Of a DNA stretch of 64,000 bases, positions 43,801 to 55,800 are shown piece after piece. The notes beneath the pieces are model-generated. The model had not been told where the DNA came from. It did not search any database and was given only the letters and a program-made list of their open reading frames with translations. The stretch lies in assembly GCA_038380795.1 (NCBI GenBank), contig CM076260.1, positions 78,901,843 to 78,965,842 on the forward strand, written 5' to 3'. The stretch's first letter is position 1. Each line of letters opens with the position of its first letter. The position numbers and the translations under genes were made by a program. Source of the stretch: Pyrocephalus nanus (Eukaryota; Chordata; Aves; Passeriformes; Tyrannidae).

Positions 43801-46800
43801 GTTGAAGGGACTTTGATCACAGAGGCTGGTCTGAGGGCTGGGATGGAAAAAAATTCCATAGTAGACAACAACAGAGAATATGGTTAGCAAGGCAAAGGGA
43901 GCAGAGACAAAAAATCTTATAAAGGACAGAAGTTAAAATTAAAGCCAGGGGAGCAATAATGTGAATCATTACAAAGATATATGGAGGCTCAGAAAGGATT
44001 AGCTAGTGACCTACAGCAGTGGGGCTCAGCAAAGTCTAACCAAGGAAACTGGTATTGGAATCAGTGGCGATAGATGACAGTAATCTGGAATTTCTCAAAT
44101 TGCTAGTTTTCTTAACCTTAAATAGGCTTATTTAATGCAGTTTGTGTGAAATTTCTACATAAACCAAAAACCTGGCAATACTCATTCAACTCTCTCGCTA
44201 CTTCCACAGAAAATAAAGTTGAAGAGGTACGATAATAGAAGGTACATAGCCTTCAAAACAAATTTAAAATCAGTATATCAATGCAGAAAAAGGTAAGAAT
44301 CCCAAGGGAAGAAAAAGCCCTGCAAACCTAAACATCAAATGAGTTTAGACTGATTCATCAACTACTTCCAGTGTCAATCTCTCCCTACATAAGCAAAACA
44401 TACCAAGAAGTTTCACTGAAGTAGAGGTTCATCAGTACTTCTTATAAGGAAGAAGTAATCAATTTTTTCCCCCATGTACACACAGTCCTCCCTATAACCA
44501 TCTCTAACTTTAGATTACTAAAAAGAAGGAGATGTTTTAGGAAGCTGATTTTGAAGATATTTATTTCATGATTTATCCAGATACTATGAGACTTTCTTAA
44601 GTATTTCTGTGTGGCTCTGTGGGCCTCTACATCTTCCCTTTGCAAAGATTACACTAGAAAAACAAATGCTGAAAAATATTACCAACCAGAGGAAACAAAA
44701 AAATAATTAATCACACCAAGCAAAACACCTCCATGGCATTAAGAAAATATTCCACAGTATTAAGAATAATCTTAAAAGGAAAAAACTTTGGAATCTGAAC
44801 ACTGGCATCTAAGTATCAAATAACATTTGCATACTTATATAGTTTTATTTATTTTGTGCAAGCTATCTGATATGGGAATAACTGGTTACCAGAAGTATCT
44901 GCTCCTTGGTTCAGTTGAAGCAGAGTGATATTAGCAATAACACAGGAATTAATGCACTAATCTCGGGGACTTGCAACAAAAAAAAATTACTTTTTGATGA
45001 TGTCATAGTTCTGACTTCAGCAAGGAATTTTTCTTCCCCTTCCCCCCTGTGTGTGTGTGTGTGTGTGTGTGTGCTCAGCACACCCATTCAGGTGAAAACA
45101 AAAGAACTAGCCGGAGCGCTAATGGTCGAACGTTAGTTTCCTAGCAACGAAGGGGGAGGAGTTGGGGGGGAGCTTGTGTGTGTGGGGCTGGAAGGAGGTG
45201 GGGGGGGAGTCGGCTGGCTCGCGGGAGGAGGAGAGGCTGCTGTGAGCGGCAGACGCTGCTTCTTTTGGTTGTTTTTTTTTTCCTCCCTGTCGGAGGGAAG
45301 TTTTTTTTGGCTGCTGCGGTTCTTTCCCAGCTATTCCTGCTCGTCGGGGCCCCCCCGGAGTTCGTGAGTTTTTCTTCCATTGAGAGAACTTTCTGTGTTG
45401 TCGGTGTTGTTCTTTTTTTTTCGCTCCCCCCTTCCCCTTCGGCCCCCCCCCTTCCTCCTTTTCCTCGGGAGGGGAAGAGGAATCAGGTTTTTTTGTTGTT
45501 TTTTTCTCCGATATACCCTGGGGGGTGTTGTTGTTGTTTTTTTTTTGTTTTCCCCATCCCACGTGGCAGTGACCAGGGATCCCACAGCGCTGCCTGGTGA
45601 CAGGCACTGGATATTACAAACTCTGCTCCTGTAGTGATCCTACCATAGGACACTACAGGTTCTGCACTTCCAACGACCCAACAGCGCCACCTGGTGAATG
45701 GTACAGGACATTACAAGTTTTACATCTCCAGTGACCCGACGGCGCCCCCTGCTGACTGTGGTTGGAACTACACCAAAGGGTGCTAAAAATTGAACTATTT
45801 AAATTTTCCTTTTGCCGGGCTATCGGTTTTGTTCTTGAAGGGGATTATTGGTGGGTATAGTAGTATTGCTTGGTTGTTTACTTGGGGTTTTTTTTGTGTT
45901 CTTGTTAATACAAACATACCTTTTAATAAAGGGCTGTTATTTTGTTTTCCCTTTTCCATAATTTGGTTTTTTTTCCCCTTCAATCAAAGCTCCTTGGTTT
46001 TGGATTAATAATTGCTTAGGAAAAAGTTTGGGGTCTTTTCCTCCTAATCCATCCTCAGCAGAAGACCCTTGTCCCATTTAAACTGGGACAGATGAATACA
46101 CATGATTTAAATCAGAAAGTATCTAACATGAAATAACACCTAAATAAATCAAAAATTAAAATGAGAACATGGTCTTTCACATGGCCAAAACCACTTTTTT
46201 TCTCTCTCTGTCACTTGTGTAATGATCTGAAACTCTACCTCAATATGAATGTAAAGGCAGTACAAATTCACATACACTTTAGCCTCAGGAAATACACGAA
46301 GTACCTCTGCAAGTCCCACTAATGCAACTGAAAGTTCATCTTCTGGGACTGGGCTATCCTAAGTCAGAAATTACTGTCATTTGCCATTAAAAAGAAATGT
46401 GCTGGTAACATGAGTGTTCTGTCTGCCAGTCTCTAGTAAGAAGAATTTTAAATCACCCATTCAGTTAGTGAGAGAAAGCAGTAAGTAGAGTGATACAGAA
46501 AATCCATTAGCTCTCTTTCTCCTTTATATGCACCTGTATAACCGGTCGGATACAATTCTTTGTTATTTTAGAGGCACTCCTTTAAAACCAACCTTGCTAT
46601 CTCTTCTCGGTGAGCAGTCCAGTCACGAATGTAGTCTTCCTGTTCCTTTATTCTGTGCTTGAATGTATTGCTGCTTTGAGCTGCTGTCCCAGAGCTTTGC
46701 AGTCGTGTGGTTTTCAGGGCTGGAGAGGTACGTAGACGGGTATGTTTAGGGGAATTACGGTTTGATCCGAATTCATCTTCTGAGGTGGAAGCATAATCTG

Positions 46801-49800
46801 TAGGAAAGCGCCTCCATCTTGCACTTACTAAATTAGTTTAATTGTTAAAAAAGAAATATTATTGCATCTTAAATAAGAAAAAACAGTATTATTTCAGTAA
46901 CATCACAAAAATATACAACTATTCATTATCAATCCCCAAATACCTCGCAAAAGGTTTATTTACTACATCTTAAAAAGAAAGCTACAAAATTTGTGTTAAA
47001 TAATAAATACTGATTAATAAAAACACAAAACTGATGCTCTTTGTATAATGATGAGGGAAGTAAGATGTAAAAGTCAGTACTTGTATATAAGCTCAAGCAA
47101 ATTATTACAAAACAAGGGCCCAATTCATTAACATTAAAGTATATAGTCAGATTGCACTTTTTCTGCAGATTTTTTCCCAAATTTCATTCCAGGTGTATGT
47201 GATACACACACAAAAAAAGATGAAGAGACATGAAGGAAGGATGGAGCTGGCACCAAGACTGGGACACATGCTTGCATAAGGAAAGCATAAAGTCGTAGAT
47301 GGTGATAAGGTCTTTTTCAACTTTAATGATTCTATGATTATATGTTTAGTATGGAAGCAAAATATGTAAAATTAATATTGTGTTAAAAAAATCAGCAGCA
47401 CATCTATTAAAAAAGCAGACCCAGAACAAAACGTTTCCTTTACTGAAAAGTTCATTTTCCAAATGAAAATACCTGTTCTGCAAGACACATCCTAGAACTA
47501 TTTTTCAAGAGTTTCTGTGGTTTTTTTCTTTTCCAATCTGACAATTTTTCCTTTTTTTAAGCAACTACCTAAAGACTTGTCTCGGTCATTTAAAAATAAT
47601 ACATGCAAATGACATATATTGTTATTACTATTACAAAATGCAAGAAATAATACTGATTTCTCCTGAAACGTTAAAAAAAATTATAAAAGAAGTATATATA
47701 AATATGAATTTAAGTAACAAATAATGAAAGCGATTTTTACTTGAGAAAAGATTTGTGTAATGCAGATTACAGTATGTAAAATATAACACTGGTGTATAAG
47801 CTTACATCTCTTCCCTCATATAAAGAATGCATTTTTAATTGCTGGAAATAAAAATGTGCTTGTGTAATTTTTTTTTTAAAGTTTAAATGTGGGCTTTAAA
47901 TCATGTCCAGTTGTACTTTTTTTAAAAATACTCTAATTTTATTGAAGCAAGTAAAAATGTCTCTCCAATCCTCTACTGATCTCTTTTTAGAGGTTTCAAA
48001 GTTGTTCGATCTTAGGGAAGTAAATATAAGCAGAAAAAGCACATTTCCCCACCAATAGCATGCAAGCAATGTGTGACTAAAGTTCAAAGAACTCTATGAG
48101 TTGGGCCCACATTTTATCATCCATTTTTGTTTAAATTTTTGTCCTTGTTCAAATTATATATATCACAATAAATATAAAATTTATCTTAAAATCTCTCAAG
48201 AGAGCTAGTCCAGCAACTCAGCACTGTACAATGAGCATATGTAATATTATACTTAAAAACTAAAAAACTGAATGAGAAGTGAAATATCAGAAACAGATTT
48301 GATTTCTAGTACTCTACCACTGTAAGTTTCAACATCAGGATCTGGGTCTGGGAGAAGCTTGGATTTCTCTGTGTACAAAATAGTGTTTTATCATGTTAAT
48401 TAGTTTTACAACATTCAGGTTAGAAGCATTTGCTTAAATAAAATATATTGATGAGATTAGTCTTAGGTCCTCTTTTCCACCCACATTTTTTTAGGAAAAG
48501 ATTATACATTCAATAAAAAATAAAGAATTTTGTAAAGGCTTAAACATTTCAGAGATACTAACTGAAATGGCATCCATAACAATTGTGTACATAGTATCAT
48601 AAAAACCTTCTCAATTTTTTAAGACTAATAAATTTTAAGGCCGCAAAATGTTAGTTTTCAAATCATTAATGGGTATTATCAATGGGTTTCTCATTAAAAT
48701 GAGGAAAAACTTATTGTAGGCCTAGCAGTAAAAATTTCAAAGTTGTATAATTCATAACAAGCAATATCCAAGCACGTTTCCCAGTAAGGTAGCTACACAT
48801 TTGCAAAGATACGCTTTTAACACTATCTATAAATGATGCAGCCCCAAAACATCATTGTAGTTTATGTAGATTCTGAAAGCTATTGTGAAATGGCATATCT
48901 CAGACACCAAAGACTGTGAATATCACAACCACTAACTACAAAATCCTCCAAAAACCTGGCTAAAATAATCACCATACAAACCTAATTTAGCGACTACTCT
49001 GTGAGAGGTATAATGTCCTGACAACACATTAGGCTGGCAAGTTTGGTGACTCGGACACCATACTCTCACGTTTAAGATCTGAGGACAAACTTGATTGAAT
49101 ATATTCCTTAAAAAATATTCTACTCTCATTTGCATGTTGCCTTCTCAAGGTTTATCTGTTTCAGAGATCCTGAAATTTGGTGCTCAGTAGTGCAATAATA
49201 CTAAAATGTGCTTGATAAGGGATGTTTTCTCTCCATTATAAAACCTTTTTTTTCCCCCCCAGTTACCTCAACAGCTTTGATCAACCTATCTGCCAGCCAT
49301 TTGCGATCACAGCTAGGTCAGCAAGCCAGCAGAGCTGCCGAAAACAACAAGTTGCTCAAGGTGTCTCTGTTCTTACTTGATGTTTGACAGTGCAGCTCAG
49401 CACTTTTGCCCTACGTCTGATCCTGCTGTTTGTTATCCCAATACACAGCTCCTTCTGTAACATCCTCTTCAACCTTCCTTCGTTGTTGTGAAAATAGGTC
49501 TTTGGTCTTATCTGTTTTTATTGATCAAACTCTACTCTTTGATCAGACCTTTCATTGCCTGTGATATAAAATTACTAATTCTGCTTCAAACATCTTCCCA
49601 GTGTTGTTAGTTATCAAGCCTCCCACCACAGAAACAACCTCGTAATTACTGTAATGCTGGCAATTCTCATCCAAGATGTTCCATTTACCTGTTTGACCTT
49701 TCATATAAAAATAATCAATATTTCACTGCATCAAATCAGATTTTTGAAATTAAAGACTTGCTGACAGCTTTAACAGTTTTAATGCTGTTATGTTGCAATT

Positions 49801-52800
49801 CATCCACATGAAGTACAAGACAATAAAAAAAACCCCAGTGAATATATCTTTTTCTTGCCCTCTACTGACAGGTATATATGTCTGAACACTGATTTGGGAA
49901 GTGTAGAAATAACTTTCTCTTATTAGGCTGGATTTAAGAAGGTTCCAATGTTCAGTGATCTGTGGTAATAATGTTAACTGACCACTGATGAGATAACTCA
50001 GAAGAAACATACTTAACACTTTGGTAGCAACCAGTCTTCTGGTAAAAGAAACAGAACCCCAAACCTTGTATCAGTAACAATCATTCATTTTCCAGTCTTT
50101 CCATGTCCAGGGAGAGAAGAAAATACATCCCTGTTATGCCTTGATTAAATGTACCTCAAGTAAAACACATTTAAACTGTTGAGGCACTTTTGTCAAGCAC
50201 TTCATTGGTATTTTCCAAATCTGCTAAAATGAAGTGAATTCTTGACTTTTCTAGAAATAAAGTTAAATTCAGGAATTAAATAATTTGGATCAAAAAGATT
50301 CTGCTGTGTTCTACTTTTATATATTGCATTCAAGTAACACATTCTATTAAAAATTATTTGAATACATTAATCTAAAAATAAAATTATAAATAATATAATA
50401 AATAACTTGATGCATTGGTAGTTATTAGCGTTACATAGCTAATGGGAAAATGTGGACATACTAAGTAGCGGCTGATATATCATAGGTGATGTGTGTGTAT
50501 ACATATATACTCCTCTATATACTAGATTACACTACATTCAAAGCAATTCAGGTTTTCCTAAAGTATAATTTAGTATGAATCAGTAAAAAAATTATACAAC
50601 AAGGCTACTGATACAGACAAAATCCAGAACTCTTAATCCTCAGCAGTAGTAATAATAGTTTTTACTTACATAGTAACAAGACTTGATTGATTTATTAAGC
50701 TATGATTTTCTTTTGAAAGTATCTGTCTGCTTTATTAATGACTTTCTGATTTCGGCCTTTACATTGATAAGCTTCTCCTGTATCTTGATATATATTAATT
50801 GACAAAGTTTTTTTATGACAGAAGCTATTCCTACTGTAGATTTTTCTAACAGTCTTTTTAAAATACCTAGCTTATTATGTTGGTGTAGCTCATGAGAATA
50901 TGGCATCTTTTCTCTCTTGAAAACGGATTATTGTATACAAGCTATAGTAAACTTTGAGTATGCAATGTAGGTAAATGAAATGAACATTAAGCAAAGATGA
51001 CTGTGATAGACTAGTAGACTGGGAAGAGGAAGATACACCCACTCCCCTTAAAAGAAGTAGCAAACGACTTCAATGCAGCAACCTTTGAAAAGTTTAGGAA
51101 GCTGGCAATATTTCACACAGACACAAAACTCAAAATCTATATACAGTTTTGTGAAAAACAAAAGAAGTGGTGAACTGACAACATTCAGGCCTCACTTTTT
51201 CAAAAATCAGCAAAATCACAATGTGAACTTTTAATGAAGCATTAAAGTAAACATATGGAAGTCTTAACTGACACTTTTCCCTGAGCTAACTTTGCCACCT
51301 TTCAGGCTGCACATATCAATTCAAAACTTCGATTAAAATTTAAAATATGCTACTTTTCCAATTATATCTTACAAGGAAAGACCAAGCTTTTCTCTGAAGT
51401 TTAACCTTTCTTTTTTGTACCTGTCTAGACACCTCTAATAGTAGCAAACAAATTCAACTTTACAGTTCAGCAAACACCTCATTTGTATCTCAGCAGAAAT
51501 TTCTATTCAGCTAATAAATGACGCAGCCAAAAGATAGCTGTCTGAGGAATACATAATGCTAAGCATCCTAACAAGGGCCATTTGTGATATACAAGCAACA
51601 AAAGGACAGCAGAAGTGTGGGAATTTAGTATTACAGTTGTTTATAACAAATTTGAATGAGATGCAGTAAAAGAGAATATAAAATCTCAGTATCAACACAC
51701 AGCACTCGAAGCTACTCTATTTATTTTGTTCTTTCTTAGGCTGTGGATTGGCTGCAAATATGGTAAACCTGGTAGTATGACAATTCTAAAAGCAAGCGGA
51801 CATCTATTTTAGATATTCATTCCACATTAAAGCTCACTTATTTATAATTACCACATTTTAATTTTGATTGATTTGGTTGATTGCTGTTGAAAAAACCTAC
51901 CACTGCTTCCACTAAGAGTGTTGAATTCTAACAGAACAGTAGGTTAAAATTCAATGATTGTACAGATTCTTCCTTCCACACATAAGGTAACATTACAGTA
52001 AAGGAACCACCACACCAAAGAAGACCAATATGATTTGGAAATCATGATAAAATCATAAATTACCACGATTTGGAACAGAGAATGGAAAATAATCCAAGGC
52101 AAGGCAAAAACTTCAAAAGAAATTACTTAGCTTTATGATAGTTAGGTAGTACATACTTTTTTCAACTAGTTACTAGTTGTTATTATTCTTATAAAAAAAT
52201 CTCATTTTCATAGTTCTGATTGCATATTTACAAGCCTACCTTATAAATAAGTATTATATCTTCTAGGTAATAAATAGTGCTTCTGACCTTCTGAACATCT
52301 ACTACTATGACTTGACAGAGATCTCGGCTCTGTTTTTGTAGTAAAGCAGATCAGTGCTGACACATCTGACTGCCCCAATGCAGTAACTGGTTTCAAGATG
52401 AAAAATATCTAACGACTTAAAAGATTAAAATTTCTTGTCTTTATGATTTTCAGTGAGAAACCTCCCCAAGCCCTGAAAAACAAGCCTCTTACTCCAAAGA
52501 GTGCATCAACTAAAACTCAACAAATGTTTCATAAGAACCCTTTCTTAAACCAGTCGTGTTTTTATTTTTTTTAAATCCACGTACTAAAACCATCTAGTAC
52601 TGTATAAAATTATTTCAAATAATCTCACATACCTGAGGGAGAATTATGTGCTGAAGCCAAGGATTTGGATTTTGAATCTGAAAGTCGAGAAATGCTATTG
52701 GCTCGAGTTCTAGCAGAAACTTTACTGCCATCTCCTCCTGCTATCAACCTTGAACCACTTCTGATAATAGCTTCTGGGGTGCGAGATGAGGCAGTGCTTC

Positions 52801-55800
52801 TAGTTATCGTTGCTTCAGAATCACTACGTGCTGACAAAGAGCCAAGTCGATTTCTGCGAGGTTGAGCAAGTAAGTCTATTCTGGAAATATTTCTCCTCCC
52901 TGATGGAGGTTTTGACGTAGAACTTGTAGTGGACACTTCGGAAGCCACTGAAGCCTTATCGGCATCAGCAAGCTCGCTATCTGAGACTTCACCAAGCCTT
53001 GCCCTGCGCAAGAGAGAAGTCCTTGTGGGACGAGGTCTTGGAAGAGTGGTAGATTTACCAGATTGACCAAGTGCAACAGGAGAGGTTTTTGATTTAGTTG
53101 ACTTCCCTTCCATCTTGGAATGTAAAAGTTCATCTGCTGAAGCAAAAGGAACTCTTCCATGTGACTTGCCAGAGTAGGTTTCCTGGTCAGATGATAAGAT
53201 ATCAGAAATGGCAGAATGAGGTACACTAGATGTTTGGTCATCATCTGTTAAATCTACTGATGGTTGTCTCATTCTTCCACTGGACTGCACAGTCTTGCGA
53301 GCATCAGCTCTAGACCCACCATCTGAAGATCGACTTTTAGTTTTCTTTTCCATCTTTTCCCTGGCACTTGTTGCAGAAGATTTTAAAACATCTTTTGAAG
53401 GGGAACCAGTGGATCTATCTTTATATAAGGTTGTAAAGCTCTTCCGCTTCTGCGTGGATTTTCTCTCAGTGTCACCAGTAACGAGACTGATTGTGCTGGC
53501 TGTATCGACATCTGATTCTGGTGATATGGAGTTATCTCTGTTATAACTAGGAGTGTCAGGGCCTTCATCAGTTTTATTTTCTTCACGCAATTTAGCTTCA
53601 AGGAAAGCCATTACAGCTTCTGTGTCTTTTAAAATGAGTGTTGTATCTAGACTAGAGTCAGTGTCCATTGAATCACTTCTGTCACGTATCCTGTTTGCAG
53701 TTACTAAAGGGGCAGCAGATCCACTTTGCTTATTAATGTGAGGAATAAGTTCTATGGGTATATTTGTGCTAGGCTTATCTATTGTAAAGCTACCTTGTCT
53801 CACTAATGGTTTTGAAGATTCCTTTTTGTCTCCTCCAGGTGTTTTAGGACTTTGTCCTCTAATAATTTCCTCATTTTTTCTTCTTCTGCCCTCAATCTGT
53901 GCCAACTTAATTTCTGCTTTATCTGTAACATGTCCAGGAGGGTTGTCTTGATTATCTAAAGTTCTGGGTGACATAACAATCTCCTCCCTACCTTTCTCAA
54001 CCTGGTTTGCAGCAGATTTTGCAGAGGATAACTTTGTGGGTGTCCAGTGTCCTTGCTCCTTTCTTTCTTGTTGCTGAATTTTTGCTAAAGCTTGTTTCAC
54101 CACAGAAGTTTCTCTGCCAGTTTCAACTCTCTCTTTACTTGAAGAGCTGGGAAAAGAGAAAGCTTTGTCTCCATTAGCTCTGGGCGAAAGACCATTCATT
54201 GTTCTGGTTGACTTTGCATCTGAGGCACGACCTGGAGTTTCTTTCTCCTGAAGTTCAGTGTCTTGCTTTTCACCTATTTCTGACCTCTGATGAGATGTAG
54301 CTTTTGCTTTTGAGTTTTCATTCACTTTCTCCTCTTTGGGAAGCTGTGGAAGTGTCCTCCTCTTTCGCTCACCTTGGCTGGTCATAGAAGCAGCTGAACC
54401 AGCACTTCTAACAGAAATACCAGATTCACTGATGTCTGTGTCTAAAATTGAAAGAGGAAAAAATTTCTAATAAGACATTCTATAGCAAGGTAAATAGATT
54501 AAATTTTTAAGACTGTGTAAGACTAATGCAACAATATAAAATTGAAAAAAGTCACTAGTCTATCCTGCTGTTCTAGAGTGGATCAATTATACAAATGCAG
54601 GTTTGAAAACATTTAATAAACTCTTTTAGCCAGCTGTGTAAACTAGGATCATACATATAAACTAAGCTTTTATGATCTCACAGTGGGTTTAAATAGGTAC
54701 ATAAGAAATCACTGTTACATCAGCATACCATTTTTTATAAGAGGAAGTGGAAAGCAAGTCTTACATTCCTAAACACATTCAGGACAAGATTTCAAATCTA
54801 GCAAAAAGAGTTAAGATTGTCCTTCTTCCTCCCTACTTGCCTGTTCTACAGCTCATAGTCTTGTCTCATGGAGAGACTACTTCCTCTCCCTGTAAGACCT
54901 CCCCTCAGGCAAGAGGCTGAAGTGCTGGGAGACACTCAGCAATATTGAAAAGCCTTACTCATGAACAAAGAACTTAGTCTGGTTGAGAGAACAAAAAAAA
55001 ATGCTTTTAACCCAAACAAGACAATTTAGTATAGCAGTATATAGAAGATGTATAAAAACCATCAAAAGAATGCAGTAATACTGCTAAAGAACTTTCACTG
55101 ATGTTGAATAACCCTATTTTAGAAACCAAACTTTATTTTTCTGCAGTGATGACTGTGCCCTCCTTGCTCACTTAACAAACACAGCAGTTATGCTGTCAGA
55201 AACAATCAGAGATAATATGAATTTCTCTATGAATTGCTCTTACTTTGAATACTTGGATAGAAATAATGCCTTTTTGCAGTTAATTTGCCAGCTGTAGCAA
55301 TATAATGTCACACACTTATAAAGACACATCTGTCAATTCACTTTTTGCCAGGAGAGATCTATGAACAACTGCTCTGCACACCCTGTTGGGATTTTCCTAT
55401 CACGGCTTGCCACCAACATTGGATGTTCCAGGAATAAACTGGAGTATAGGGCTTCCCTCTCTGGAAGAATTCTCCAAGCAATTAACTGAATATCAACAAT
55501 CACACTGTATATATACCTGCTACTTTCTATCTGTGTTCTTCAATCTATCTTTTCTCTTTGCACAGTGTCACACCCTTTGATGAAGAATGTAAAATGATTC
55601 ACAGGTTTTTTCTATACTCCATATTAGGATATTGATTTTGAGAAGAAGGACATATCTCTGAAATCTAAGCAAGGTTTTCTAATTCCTGGACTGTTTTTTT
55701 TCTGGAAAATTATGACAAAAAGTGAAAGTTCAATGAAAATCAATATGATTGCTATCTGTGAAGACTGACTTCTCTCAGACATACTCACGAGATCAAATAT

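Larger units (their letters stand above)
45001..46090 (+). mobile_element. Solo LTR of an endogenous retrovirus
   Basis: This is a 1090-bp insertion in the CEP170 intron between exons E and F. It begins TGTCATAG and ends CTGGGACA, so its termini are the TG...CA type with a TGTC/GACA inverted end. It is flanked on both sides by the identical 5-mer GATGA (44996-45000 and 46091-46095). Base composition changes sharply at the borders, to GC-rich and homopolymer-rich. In plus orientation the order fits U3-R-U5: a TATA-like TATTTAAA at 45796-45803, AATAAA at 45925-45930 and a following GT/T-rich tract. No internal region, gag, pol or env sequence is present, so it is a solo LTR left by LTR-LTR recombination. 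It is antisense to CEP170. The family is not identified; a 5-bp duplication is usual for ERVL-like and some class I elements. Long open frames in it are low-complexity artefacts. Confidence 0.85.
40799..46592 (-). other. CEP170: CEP170 intron E-F
   Basis: This is a 5.8-kb GT-AG intron that hosts the solo LTR. A GC-richer unassigned segment lies near 41400-41800. The rest is AT-rich with no recognised element. Confidence 0.85.

Noticed and set aside
45119..45634. Long open frames on both strands (up to 162 codons, Lys/Pro-rich or Phe/Leu-rich) inside the LTR
   Set aside because: They arise from homopolymer and purine/pyrimidine-skewed runs of the U3 region, overlap each other on both strands and lack any domain.
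52665..53951. Plus-strand and alternate-frame open frames over CEP170 exon C
   Set aside because: They are shadows of the real coding frame, which is contiguous, splice-linked and homologous to CEP170.
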